NCBI GenBank assembly: GCA_964200075.2
Contig: CAXNAA020000327.1
Span: 1 to 22,588, forward strand
Origin: Sphacelaria rigidula
Lineage: Eukaryota > Phaeophyceae > Sphacelariales
Length of the DNA stretch: 22,588 nucleotides
Direction of reading: 5' to 3'
Of this stretch, positions 1-9,800 are shown one piece after another; position 1 is the stretch's first letter; each line of letters opens with the position of its first letter. A program made the translations under genes and the position numbers. The notes below the pieces were generated by a model. It saw only the letters and a program-made list of their open reading frames with translations, searched no databases and was not told the DNA's origin.

Positions 1-63
1 TGTGCGGTGTCTATCTGCAACACCGCCCGCGCCCCCCCCCCCTTCCCTCTGCGGGGCTTCGCC

Positions 64-64
<1 letters not shown>

Positions 65-97
<33 letters not shown>
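65..97. repeat. C33 homopolymer
   Basis: An uninterrupted run of 33 C lies at 65-97, after a shorter C-rich run near 34-42. It can form an i-motif, or a G-quadruplex on the other strand. Its length may be inexact because such runs are error-prone in sequencing. Confidence 0.9.
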
Positions 98-184
98 ACG
101 CGCCTGCCCCATTTCATCGATATACCCCCTTCTCCGTCCTTGCCCTGACCATCCACTCGCTCGAAACCGTGCGCACTGATGCCG

Positions 185-530
185 CCGTCCTTAACCCTTG
201 TACAGCGACCCCCCCTCAGCAAGACTTGGATGTACTGTGCCATTTTGGGCGGTTCAGAGCAGCTCTTTTCTTGCTACACAAAACGTCCGCGTTCATCAAC
301 GTATGGGTATTGGACATCTAGAGAAAAAACAGTCGCGGAAGAAAGCCTGACCGGTTTCGACCCTGTCGCCAATTGCATGCGGTCAGTGAGTATTCGCTGG
401 ATACAATGGCAAGAAACACTCGACAGTCAGCGTGTGATCGGTCTCCACTCAGAAGAATCTAGTGCATGCTGCTGATGTCTTTTCTTGGTGTTTTACAACA
501 CTTGAGACAGGGTGAAGCTGTGCCTGCAAC
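185..530. repeat. Diverged direct duplication, copy 1
   Basis: Aligns by eye with 930-1270. Shared landmarks in order: an AACCCTT..CAGCGAC block, a GCAAGACTTGGATGT-like block, CAACGTATGG, AGAAAA with CCTGACC, GCTGGATACAA, and CTGCTGATG followed by a GTGTT..ACAACA block. No stable reading frame runs through it. Confidence 0.6.
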
Positions 531-929
531 ACGAAAAGAGGCGCTAGGCAGGCAGCATTCACCACGAGCCGAGATTGAAGCACGTCATTTGTGCCCGTGC
601 TATCCATGCTTGAGTTGTCTTGACCAAAATTAAAAATACGGCCAGACAGCGGGGTGGCCCATCCATAGATAATCTGTGGAGGAATAAAGAGATCATTTTG
701 ATTACCGTGGTTTTTCTGAATGTTATGCACCGCTCCTCTTTTGCCTCGTTCTTGGACAAGAAAATCGTGGAGAACTTTTGAGACACAAATGGTAAACGAG
801 GTGAACTTTTTGGCTGTTACGCCCACAGGCCCCCATCCCTCTTCACACCGTCCCCCAGCCCCATGTAAACCCCCGTATGTCCCTGAACTGTGCTGGTGAA
901 ACTGTTACAAGTTGACGTTCGCGGTCCAA
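531..929. other. No gene seen
   Basis: Only short overlapping open frames on the minus strand, without splice context or family resemblance. It separates the two copies of the 185/930 duplication. Confidence 0.6.
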
Positions 930-1270
930 GGTTCAACCCTTAGGCAGCGACTTCCCCGCAGGTGGACGTCTTGGGCTATGCCACATCCACATCTGGGCTT
1001 GATAACTCCTTCCTCGCCGCGAAAAGGACCTCTCAACATATGGACGTACATCATCTCTAAAGAAAACGGTTCCGAAGAACCCCTGACCACGGTTGACTGT
1101 TCAGTCTAAATCGTGCACAGTCAGAATGTGTGCGGTATGTCTCGGCTGGATACAACAAGAAGTAGTGGGCGTGTCATCGCTGTCCACTGCTGAACACAAT
1201 TTTCTCCATACTGCTAATGCCTCTGCCTAGTGTTGCACAACATAACAGTGTGGAGCTATGCTGACAATAT
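930..1270. repeat. Diverged direct duplication, copy 2
   Basis: This is the partner of 185-530, about 740 bp downstream in the same orientation. GGCTGGATACAA, CTGCTAATG and GTGTTGCACAACA are the clearest shared blocks. It ends just before the longer dispersed repeat at 1288. Confidence 0.6.
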
Positions 1271-1287
1271 ATTTCTCGTGTTTTTCA

Positions 1288-2127
1288 CACGATTTAGTAA
1301 AAATAAAAATGTTGTGAGGTGTCCAGTCGCCAATAACTCACGGGGAGAGAACAAAAATGCAGGAGGCAGATGATGGCGCCTTCGCACATCCGTCGTATAC
1401 TTCGTGTCGAAATTTCATGAAGAAAACGAGCCCAAATGAGCTGCATAATCGCGTGTTGGTGTTGAAGACCGATATCTATGTACAGATGGACCAGCGACGA
1501 AAACATGAAACGCAGTCCTGCTGTTCACTTTCAAGTCTTTTCCCACGGAATTTTGGCACGTTGTGCAAGAGGTATGGTGGAAAGACCCTGTTCTCTCTTG
1601 ATTTTTTTTCAATGAGTTGTGGACGGTTTTGTCCCCCCCCCCCTCCCCCTTTTTTATTCATCACCAATAATTCATGAGGGGGAAGGAAGGGAGCTTCGCA
1701 CATACCTCATGAACATGGTGTCGAATTTCCATAGAAACGACTCAAAATTGACCAGCGCAACCGCGGTTTTCTGTTGAAAACTGACTGTCTCGCTTTTGAA
1801 GCATAACAACCTCAGCCGCAACTTTGACGCTCTCTACAAGCTTTTCTCACCCGCTGCTTACCGGTTCGCACACTACTACCAGACGCGTTGGTGAGCTGGA
1901 GGCCTCGCCTGCGTCCAATCTCAGATACTGCGCGCTTACGGTACATGTATTGTTGTACAACCACAACTTGTGCAGCACCATCACTTCGCGGCCACGGCCA
2001 ACCGACTGTAACCGAAAATGCGATGTCAGCCTTTTCCCTCCCTAATTCCGCCGCACATGTTACCCTCGACTCTACACACTTCGCAGCTGACTAGAGTTTG
2101 GTATTTCATTTGATGAGAATTCGTCGG
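1288..2127. repeat. Dispersed approximately 840-bp repeat, copy 1
   Basis: Collinear with 11101-11934 in the same orientation. Shared blocks include CGCCAATAACTCACGG, CTTCGCACAT, ATCGCGTGTT, TTTTTTCAATGAGTTGT, ATCACCAATAA, the ACTTTGACG block with CTACAAGC, and GTTTGGTATTTC at the end. Each copy contains two internal sub-repeats (here 1380-1472 and 1694-1783) that start CTTCGCACAT and go on through a GTCGAA/TTTC block. It has a C-rich run near 1634-1650. No coding capacity is seen. Confidence 0.8.
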
Positions 2128-2430
2128 CTCGGACCGATCCGGGAAAATGAACTCGTTCTCTCTCGCCATCACCGTGTTTTGTGAAGGTGGCTCTTACAAT
2201 CCCGTCAGAACACAACATATCGCGCCCACTTGGATGATGGCCAGGCATTTATATCCCTGCTTGTATTGCCTCTCTCAGTACGTCTATGTCTTGCTTCATT
2301 GCTTGAATGAAGACGAGGTGGCTCAACGCGGACATGAATAATGTATGGATGATCGAGTGATAAACCCTTTCGGTACTGGCGATGAAAAAGTGTGGATTCC
2401 GAGGTGCCGGATTTTGAACGACGTATGGTT
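2128..2430. other. No gene seen
   Basis: A short open frame from an ATG at 2147 starts with a hydrophobic stretch (MNSFSLAITVF) but soon loses any protein-like pattern. No splice-phase link to the tyrosinase model could be made. Confidence 0.55.
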
Positions 2431-2438
2431 GATTATTC

Positions 2439-2764
2439 CAGTAGACCTAAGGATTTGTACGTAAACAATGGTTGGTACTCGATTTTACTTGATTTTAGAC
2501 TGAACAAAGTTCTGAGAAAGTTCATGGTCTGGGGCAGGTGAGCAGTGGACCCAGCTCGTCTAGAACGTGTTTTGGTCCAAAATCGGCTGAAAGGCGTCGA
2601 TTTAAGCTCTGGCAACGCACACTTTGCCTAGGGAACACTCCGCACCCCCTTGCCCGAGGGTTCTCGGTATGCCTTGGTCGGGGTTAGGGTTGGGGTTAGC
2701 GTTAGGGTTGGCGGCATCTCCATAGTACCAACCGTTGTTTACGTACAAATCCTCAGGTCGCCTC
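2439..2764. mobile_element. Short inverted-repeat element (MITE) with 8-bp target duplication
   Basis: The ends form an imperfect inverted repeat of about 41 bp (2439-2479 and 2723-2764), sharing GACCT, GGATTTGTACGTAAACAA and GGTTGGTACT. It is flanked by the direct 8-mer GATTATTC at 2431-2438 and 2765-2772. An 8-bp duplication is typical of the hAT superfamily. It is 326 bp with no coding capacity. A telomere-like TTAGGG stretch lies inside at about 2679-2712. Confidence 0.8.
2679..2712 (+). repeat. Interstitial telomere-like repeats
   Basis: The stretch contains GGGGTTAGGGTTGGGGTTAG followed by CGTTAGGGTTGG: about four degenerate GGTTAG/TTAGGG units. It lies within the inverted-repeat element 2439-2764, so it probably moved with that element and does not mark a chromosome end. 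Confidence 0.7.
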
Positions 2765-2772
2765 GATTATTC

Positions 2773-3204
2773 ACAGCGTTCACGCAAAGCGATTAGCCCG
2801 AGGCATGTTTTCCAGATCTGTATGAAGATGTGCCCCATTGCCGCACAGAACTCAGTATGAAGAGGATAGACGGGTGTGCCGATTTTTGTTTGTAATGACT
2901 TCAGGCATGTGAGCGCTGATTTCGACTCTGTGCACAAGCTTAAACGTACTTGACCCGTTGCGCCCCTCACTATTGTAGACAGAAAGAATCCGACTGCACC
3001 AGGGTGTCATTTTTGGTGCACGCATGACGCATGCTGCTGGATTCTTGTGTAGCCTTTGGTGGTGTTTGTTCCCATCTTTTCATCAGGAATTGAAACCAAG
3101 AGGCGTCCGACACGGGGACGGAAGGGGAGGGTTCCAAAGGGTTCAAGGGTCGAATAAATCAGTGATTCGTCTAGAAATTTCCAAGGATCGGACGAATAAT
3201 GATT
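2773..3204. other. No gene seen
   Basis: Short open frames on both strands with no family resemblance. Near 3165-3205 there are two GATTCGTCT..GAAATT blocks separated by GGACGAAT, leading into the gap-region repeat. Confidence 0.55.
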
Positions 3205-3358
3205 CGTCTGGAAATTACTTGGTTTTAGTATCATGAGTCGACTCGTGACGAATCAACCCCCAGGCTTTATTTCAGCGTTGCANNNNNNNNNNTTGGGACA
3301 ATCAGGCCGAAGAAATCGGGAATTTGGTGATTTTGAGTCGTGATGACTTCTCCTAACC
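3205..3358. repeat. Dispersed repeat, copy 1, broken by an assembly gap
   Basis: Matches 3359-3595 in the same orientation: GGAAATTACTTGGTTTTAGT, then CGACTCGT..GAATCAACCCCC, CAGCGTTGCA, then after ten N bases CAATCAGGCCGAAGAAA and ATTTGGTGA. The gap (3283-3292) lies at the point corresponding to about 100 bp of copy 2, so sequence is probably missing. Confidence 0.75.
3283..3292. other. Assembly gap (10 N)
   Basis: Ten undetermined bases. The number is likely a placeholder. Comparison with copy 2 of the surrounding repeat suggests roughly 100 bp is absent. Confidence 0.97.
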
Positions 3359-3595
3359 GTGGAAATTTCTTGGTTTTAGTGTACATAATTCTAATCGTAC
3401 GAATCCATCCCTAGGCTTCGTTTTCAGCGTTGCAACCCAGGTACACGCAGCCGAGACACGTGGAATGGCGCGAAAGTTGCGTTGATAGCCCTTGGACCAG
3501 CGGTCAATTTCTCCCTCCCTTTTCGGCAATCAGGCCGAAGAAACCGTGGATTTGGTGAGATTCGAACCTGTGATGGTTCATCCTAATCATGAGAG
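3359..3595. repeat. Dispersed repeat, copy 2, possibly tRNA-derived
   Basis: The fullest copy of the family. Near its right end, on the minus strand, it reads GGTTCGAATCT, one base from the RNA polymerase III B-box consensus GGTTCGANTCC. A TGGCCACGGCTGG stretch about 54 nt upstream on that strand is a weak A-box candidate. A tRNA cloverleaf could not be folded from it. A SINE is one reading, not proven. Confidence 0.6.
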
Positions 3596-4299
3596 AGATA
3601 ACCGGGGATCCAGCCGTGGCCATTACAAACATGATGGACGTACCCGGAATGAAACGAGCTGTTACTGACTCGCCCATAGAAATCGAAAAAGCAGAAAGTT
3701 GAAATGGGCAGGAAAAACACAGTGGAGGAGAAGGAAAATAAAAGAAGTGAATATGGAACGTCTCTGCAACATGGGCACGGTGGAGAAGCTGTGGTGGCAG
3801 ACGGCGGCTGATCTAGTTCGACCTGACTGTTTTTGGTATGGAACTTTCATCTATGAATCCTGGAGAAACGAGACACGAAACTGCTACTTTCATACACCGG
3901 CAGGAAAGAACGCATGGAGAGGGATGTTGAAAGGAGGGAACAAAGCATAAAGATACTAAATATGTTCTGGAAATTGATGTGCATCGGGCCCGCACTTCTC
4001 AATCGAGTTGATGAACCTTCGTAGATATCGATTCCGCGATGTCACGCGGTGGCACTTCCTGATCAAGAATACAAAAGTAGGAGGTCGAATCTACAAACCG
4101 CTGCCTACAGTTGTGCGCGGCGTGGCGGAACGCCGTTTGTACAGGCTGATTTTGAACATGGATATTGGTCTGTACGGTGCTGTAGCGGGGTACTGACGGT
4201 ACCGTGTAATAGCCTTCAAACAAGCTATTCAATTTTGTAATTGGGTATTCATGGCGATTCTTCCTGCGCCACCGCCCATCACAGTGAACGTTTCAAGGG
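3596..4299. other. No supported gene
   Basis: Overlapping short open frames on both strands (for example 3699-3950 +). None shows a recognisable domain. A weak possible first exon of the tyrosinase-like gene is ATG 4251 to GTAGGT at 4299, discussed under 5833-5910. Confidence 0.5.
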
Positions 4300-4441
4300 T
4301 AGGTCGAGTAGAGTATGTACTTGCACTTTTGAGTACTCGAGTAAAAAACTCAATTACTCTTCTCGACGCTTGAGTAGGTCGAGTACGGCCTCGAATATCC
4401 TACTCAAATTCTGAGTAGGTCGAGCACGGCCTCGAATACTA
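4300..4441. repeat. GAGTA-rich imperfect tandem array, left part
   Basis: Units of about 40 bp built on GAGTAGGTCGAGTACGGCCT and CGAATAC/TACTC. It continues at 5534 after a transposon-like insertion. GAGTA and TACTC alternate, so the array can fold on itself. Confidence 0.8.
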
Positions 4442-4443
4442 TA

Positions 4444-5531
4444 CAAGCTGGTTCACGGCGATCACCTAAAGAACATTCATCGGCAAAACCTCACGCCGTT
4501 TTGCTGAGTTGGACCCTGAAATTTTGCACAAATGTTATATGGGTAATTACGCAACTTTCGATGATCGAGTTTTTTTTACTCCTCGACTTTTTTCACAGTT
4601 TTTCGGGGGTCCCAGTTTTTTGGGGCAAACATCAACTCAATCGGACCCCCGTAAAGCGGTAATAAATATAAAAGTAAAAAACCTCGTACATCCAAAGTTG
4701 CGTAATGTCCTAGAGCACAGTTATGCGGAATTTCAGGGTCTAACTCGTTGAAACGGCGTGAGGTTTTTGGCCTGTGCGATGAAGTTTGCCGTACCGCGTT
4801 GAAACCGCAAACTACTTGATTTCAGTACCAAAATGGCGTTTTTGGGCGTTCTTTGACGTGAACATGGAAATTCAAGCATCAGCTGATCCAGTTTTGCGAC
4901 GAAAATTTGTGGAGCCCATCCTTGGGTTATGCGGAGGCATATAGTTTGCGAAAAAATGGGGAAAAAATATCGTGGTGTCGTTTTTCTGAGGTTCCAAAAT
5001 GGAGACTACTTCGAAAAACGACTTCGATCCCGTCGGACCCCCGAAAAATTGTGAAGAACTCGAGAAGTACAAAAAACATCGTCCGTAGTAAGTTGCGTAA
5101 TGATACATGTCATATTTACGCAAAGTTTCAGGATCTAACTCCTAATGACAGCGCGAAAGTTCGCGCGTTTGTGGAGGACGTGGGCCTGAGACGTGCAACT
5201 CCCAACTACTTGGTTTCAGTATGGAAACGTATTTTGGGGTGAATTTGACGTCAAGGCAAGAAGAACTGTATGAGGTTTTCGATATTGTCCACCAAACTCT
5301 GTACATGTGTTCCTTGGACTCTCCCGGGACGCATTATTTCATTTTTTCCTTCTAGGGCATTCTGTACCGCCTTCCGTGGGGTCTTCATGCTGGGACCCCC
5401 GGAAGCCGGCGGAGAACGGAGAAAACATGATATCCTGTCAAGAATACAATTTTTTCATTTTGAGCATCAATACCTGTGTGGAAGGCATTTGCTGATGACA
5501 CAATTTTGGGTGATCACTGTGAACCAGCCTG
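4444..5531. mobile_element. 1.1-kb inverted-repeat element with TA target duplication
   Basis: The left end CAAGCTGGTTCACGGCGATC and the reverse complement of the right end CAGGCTGGTTCACAGTGATC match at 17 of 20 positions. Similarity continues to about 46 bp (AAA, TTCATC, GCAAA). TA lies at each side (4442-4443, 5532-5533). TA duplication is typical of Tc1/mariner elements. It interrupts the GAGTA array. No transposase frame is visible, so it is non-autonomous. It contains its own inner inverted repeat and a partial duplication. Confidence 0.8.
4485..4768. repeat. Nested inverted repeat inside the TA-flanked element
   Basis: Arms 4485-4575 and 4678-4768 are imperfect reverse complements sharing AAAACCTCACGCCGTTT, GACCCTGAAATT and ACGCAACTTT. 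A related right arm recurs at about 5070-5145 (AAGTTGCGTAATG, TTTCAGGATCTAACTC), followed by a shared tail (AACTACTTG.TTTCAGTA) at 4812 and 5212. Confidence 0.75.
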
Positions 5532-5533
5532 TA

Positions 5534-5811
5534 CTCAATTTTTGAGTAGGTCGAGTACGACCCCAAATACTCTACTCCAATACTAGCACTCTCAGTAATA
5601 CTTGAGTATAGAGTATCACTTGAGTATGACCTCAATACTCTACTCGCGTTTCGAGTAGACTGGGTATGGTCTCACGTACTCCATTCAAATTTAGGGTAGA
5701 TAGAGTACGGCGTCAAATATTCTACTCCAACTTTGAGTACTAGGAGTTTGACTCTTCAAGAATATTGAGTGTTGAGTGTTGAGTATTGAGTATACTCTAC
5801 TCGACTCACCC
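5534..5811. repeat. GAGTA-rich imperfect tandem array, right part
   Basis: Continuation of the array at 4300-4441, more degenerate, ending in GAGTGTTGAGTGTTGAGTAT at about 5767-5790. It ends about 20 bp before the candidate exon at 5833. Confidence 0.8.
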
Positions 5812-5832
5812 TTGGAAGGATTGATCCCACAG

Positions 5833-5910
5833 TTGGAGGATCGGGAGATACTGGCATCCGCTTCACGTTCTGAGAAGAAGAAATCATCTCTACACTCGGT
5901 ACTGAACGAG
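5833..5910 (+). CDS. Candidate upstream exon of the tyrosinase-like gene
   Basis: A 78-nt open stretch (26 codons) lies between a CCCACAG acceptor and a GAG|GTAGGG donor. Both ends are phase 0, so it joins exon 6722-6850 in frame. Its peptide runs from LEDREILA through SEKKKSSL to SVLNE, followed by MLKLWTV from the next exon. This has the general shape of the segment before CuA in tyrosinases: a basic residue plus E, a run with an acidic-basic pair, then a helix ending near a hydrophobic repeat. There is no in-frame ATG between the nearest upstream stop and this exon, so at least one more exon would be needed. One possible but very weak start is an ATG at 4251 giving 16 codons (begins MAILPAPPPI) up to a GTAGGT donor at 4299. 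No signal peptide was identified. Support is splice phase and general resemblance only. Confidence 0.45.
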
Positions 5911-6070
5911 GTAGGGGGTGACCGGTTCTCGGCAATGCTGCAAGTTTACAGTCCCAGGTTCTGACTCGGATTTTTCTCCATTGAACCAAAATCCCGATTG
6001 TTATTGTGAATAATCGCCAAAGGTGTTTTTCGGAAATACAATGTTTTCATCACGATGGAGCCAAGAAATG

Positions 6071-6339
6071 CACAGGTACCGTAGGTAAGGTACCGTACCG
6101 AGCGTACCCCCGGTATTTACCGGGGTGTCTCATACCGTGGTATGTGTAGGTATCGTAGGTACAAGTTTTGTAAATACCGGATTGGGCGGGTACGGGTAGG
6201 TATCAAAATGTCGATATACCCTGGTATCGCAGGTATCGTAGGGACAAGTTTTGAAAATACCGGTTTGGACTGGTATCGGTCGGGTATGAGATGTCCCAAA
6301 TACCGGTACTGGGTACCTACCTCACCTACGGTGTCTGTA
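6071..6339. mobile_element. 269-bp inverted-repeat element with 8-bp target duplication
   Basis: The left end CACAGGTACCGTAGGTAAGG pairs with the reverse complement of the right end TACAGACACCGTAGGTGAGG. AAGAAATG occurs directly at both sides (6063-6070 and 6340-6347). An 8-bp duplication suggests hAT. The interior holds two tandem copies of an 84-bp unit (from about 6138 and 6222) rich in GGTAT and TACC. It lies between the candidate exon 5833-5910 and exon 6722-6850. Confidence 0.8.
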
Positions 6340-6505
6340 AAGAAATGTACTTTCTTTCACCAGAGCACTCTCATGATAAACCAGGTATTACCCCGCATCA
6401 CCCCGACAACACCAACTTGAGGATCTTGTCCTGAGTACAACCTGTTGGCTTTGATGATATCTAGCAATGTCGAATGCGAACGAGGAATGGCCAGCGAGAA
6501 ATTAC

Positions 6506-6519
6506 AAAAAAAAAAAAAA
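6506..6519. repeat. A14 run
   Basis: Fourteen consecutive A in the probable intron before exon 6722. It is possibly a retroposon tail, but no matching element was found next to it. Confidence 0.6.
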
Positions 6520-6721
6520 CACACCATAACGAAATTCGCCTAGGTTGCTTGCAGACTGCTGTATTCGTGCAAGAGTAACGAAAAACTTGAGACTGCAAAT
6601 TCCCCACAGCGAACAAAGAATCCATTCTCCGTGCACGATCATTTTTTCTTGTGTTTATTCGCTCACCGATTAATTTGGGACAATCTGTTCGTATCACTTG
6701 ATTCTTGCTTGCTGTCAACAG

Positions 6722-6850
6722 ATGTTGAAGTTGTGGACGGTGCGGGTTCAAGACGGTAACGGCCGGGAGATCTACGGCGATGACTATTCTGACATCTGGG
6801 CCATCAACCGCCTGCACTTCAAGGCGGCGGGCCCGTTCGATTGTGACCAC
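6722..6850 (+). CDS. Tyrosinase-like gene, exon 1 of model (start of CuA)
   Basis: This exon has 43 codons, with acceptor TCAACAG and donor CAC|GTGAGC, both phase 0. It carries GDDYSDIWAINRLHF, in which H32 is the best candidate for the first CuA histidine, and ends at C41-D42-H43 beside the second. A pyrimidine-rich tract before the acceptor argues that the ATG at 6722 is an internal Met, not the start codon. Confidence 0.85.
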
Positions 6851-9800
6851 GTGAGCTGTCGACCACCTTCGCTCCTTTTGTATCGAAGGCTTTTAACCCC
6901 AGCGTACATGCCTTACGTTGATCATGTGGCGTGAAACGGTTGTGTCACCGAACTATGTCAGGAGCGTTCGCGGACTGCCTGGAGTTGGACAAAGTTCCGC
7001 TGGTGTTGTTATCCAGCTCCCATGATCCACCGCAATTGCCGTCTCCACGCAGCGGTGTGACGACTGTGGCTTGAAGCTTCTCCGGAAGCGCTCCACGGCT
7101 TCTGCATACAATACATGTTGTTCCGTGATGTTCCTCTATTTCGTGTGGTCGAGTTATGATTTTGTCGTCTACATACGTTGTATCTGAGTCGCAATGCTCT
7201 TGTTCTGGGGTGGTTTTTGTACCACGTGAACTCAATTCGAATACGCTTCATGTGGAGAACGCTGCATGCAGCGGGTGTCTGTCGGGATCGTTTTGCAACC
7301 AGTACCAGCACTCATGCTTTGACTCTCCCCTTTTTTGCTTTTACTTGGAGTGTGCGGGGTCATGTTATGCACGATGCTCACTTTCCATTTCTGCCCCTCA
7401 CCTTGAGTTAATTTCCGAGGAGTTGTCGAAGTTATTGAAGTTGCGTACATGGATGCTGTCACCGTCGTCACCATGCCAATGCCAACATCCGTACCGGACC
7501 AGTTGACGTGGTGCAGCCGGTCTATTCGGGTAAATCGTGTGCCCTAACGATGCTCGATATCTTCCGCGCGTCTGTTCTAAGGGTCGACCGAGTCATGATT
7601 AGAATGGCATTTATTTGGTTTTCATATAGTCGATTCGTACCGTACGAGTCAATGGTTGGTCATTCTTTCAACGTTGCACCCCAGATACGGGCACTCGAGG
7701 TACGTGGAATAGCGCAAGAATTGCGTGGGGAATGTTTTGTGCCGCGGTTACTTGTATTCTCTCTTCCGATCGATCAAGCCTCATATATCGTAGATGTGGT
7801 GATTCCAACCAGCGATGATCCGTCCGACTCTTTTTCTGTTCAGTTTCTCGCCTGTGCCGGAGTTTGCTTGCTGCATCCTCGTTTTTCATACGGTGTGTTG
7901 GTTCGCGGTCGTCATCATCGGTGTGGACCTTGCTTTGCTGTGTTCCTCCGTCATCAGTCACGGTTCCGGGTGCTTCAACACTTACTTTTATGTTGTTCGT
8001 GCCCTTCGTCTTTTCCCATTTGTTCTCATTCTGCGCACTGTCACCGAGAATTTCACCGCTATTTGATGCTGCGGGGTCTCACATACGTCGTCGCCCTCTT
8101 GGTGACATGATGGCCTGATGGCGTGTACTTGACACTCGGGAAGTCTCGACGGTTGTGCTTGTGCTGATTCTCCCCTCTTCCTGTATCGTTCGTCGTCCTT
8201 GACTACCGTTACAGTTCCACGACGGCCTCGGATTCCTGACGAGTCACTCTCTGCTCACCAACACGTTTGAGTATAGCTTGCAAAGGGTCAACCCCAAGCT
8301 GACGGTGCCATACTGGGACTTCACCATCGAGAAATCCACGTTTGGTGGCGACGATGGTAGCATCCCCGAGAACCAGGCGAACTCTCCCTTGTTTCAGTCA
8401 GACTGGTTCGGCAGCCAGGACGCTGATGATCAGATGGTACGTTGCGGGGAAAAAATTTTGCTTCCAAATTACTTGGCGCTCTCGTCGCCCGGAATCCTTC
8501 TTGGAAGCTGAGTCGGCAAGCGTCCCGGAGTGTTTGAAATAACTTGCTCATGAAGAATACTAGGTGCTGCGCGTCCTGCGCTTGTCGTGCGTTTTCGTGA
8601 AAAGCGACGAGTAGCGTCGGTGATGGCGCTGTCATAGTAGCAGTGTGCTCCCCAAGTTCGCTTGCGATTAATCAGCTGGATCACCCTGTCGATGTCGATC
8701 AAACATGTCCGCACCATCAGGCTTCGGTACACATGGTAGCGCCTCCTCTCTTCACCCTCTATATTTTTCTCGTGTGCAAATCGCACAGGTTAAGGATGGT
8801 AGGTGGGCGTACACAGAAGTCCCGCGAGTGGTGGCCAACAACCCTGGCAATCTCGAGGTCGACGTGTACAGCAAGCTTCGCGCGGCTTGGAACGTGAACG
8901 ACCGAGCGTGAGTGATACCATCTGTAGGCGCAACAGAGTCGTGTCGATTGCAGGGTGTGGTGGAGTATGAGGAGTGGAAGCAGAGCTGATGTTCCGCTGC
9001 AGCTCACCCCATTTTTCACTCAAATGTATTTCATTTGCTGGATCATGTCATACTTCCTCTGTCCCATGAATGTAGTCCGTTATGATAACACCGACCCTTA
9101 TCCTCGTCCAATGTCGTGGGCGATATATAATTTCAAACATGTTCAGATTTTTGAGTACAATCTTGTTTTTTTTTCCTGTTCGCGTAGAACCAGCGTGCGT
9201 GAATGGCCGATAAACGATCAGTCGTCCCCAAATGGCCATAACTCGCCCCTTTTCCATAACACAAAACCTTGGGAACCCGAAAAACGGTAACAGTCGCGAA
9301 AAAAAAAAGCACAACTGGCTCTTTTTCTCCGGTTCATCGCTGGCATACGAAAGCTACGCCTAGTCCGAAACCACTCGCTTGCATTGCAGCCTTCAATGAT
9401 TTCAAGAGCCAAATTCGTTGAAACTCGGCCGACAATACACAAAATGGTGAAATTTGGTCGAAATTTGGACATGTCTGACCCAAGGATTCTGAGGTGAGAC
9501 GATAATTTTGTTCTTGTTTTTTCCAGTGGCCATTTCCCAAAGTATACATTCTGCACGAACCTAACCATAACATCGTGAGCACCTCCGTTGGCGAGGTACG
9601 GCCCATCTCCCATAACGGACTCTACTCATGGGACAGAGGGAGTATCCACCTAGTGAAAAAAAGGTGAGGCAAAGGCTGGATATTATGGCACACAAAATTT
9701 TGGCCCACGGATTGTTCACTGTGACGGCGTTTGAGCCACTTTTTGACCCCTTAACAGGGAAAATCGCCAACACACGTCGTAAACACTTTGCATCGCCCCA

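Noticed and set aside
2679-2712. Telomere or chromosome end
   Set aside because: Only about four degenerate units, enclosed within a small inverted-repeat element and with unique sequence on both sides.
3563-3592. Possible tRNA gene on the minus strand (GGTTCGAATCT)
   Set aside because: The bases beside the TTCGAAT loop do not pair into a T stem, and no acceptor or anticodon arm could be folded. At best it is a decayed tRNA-derived repeat.
5270-5545. Possible signal-peptide first exon (MRFSILSTKLCTCV)
   Set aside because: It lies inside the TA-flanked inverted-repeat element, overlaps its right end, and offers no phase-matched donor that I could justify.
6945-7235. 96-codon minus-strand frame in intron 1
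   Set aside because: Composition looks somewhat protein-like, but there is no recognisable motif, splice context or homologous repeat; antisense to an intron.
7508-8110. 200-codon + strand open frame
   Set aside because: It lies wholly in intron 1 between two well-supported exons. Part of it is dispersed repeat copy 3, and the peptide has no family resemblance.
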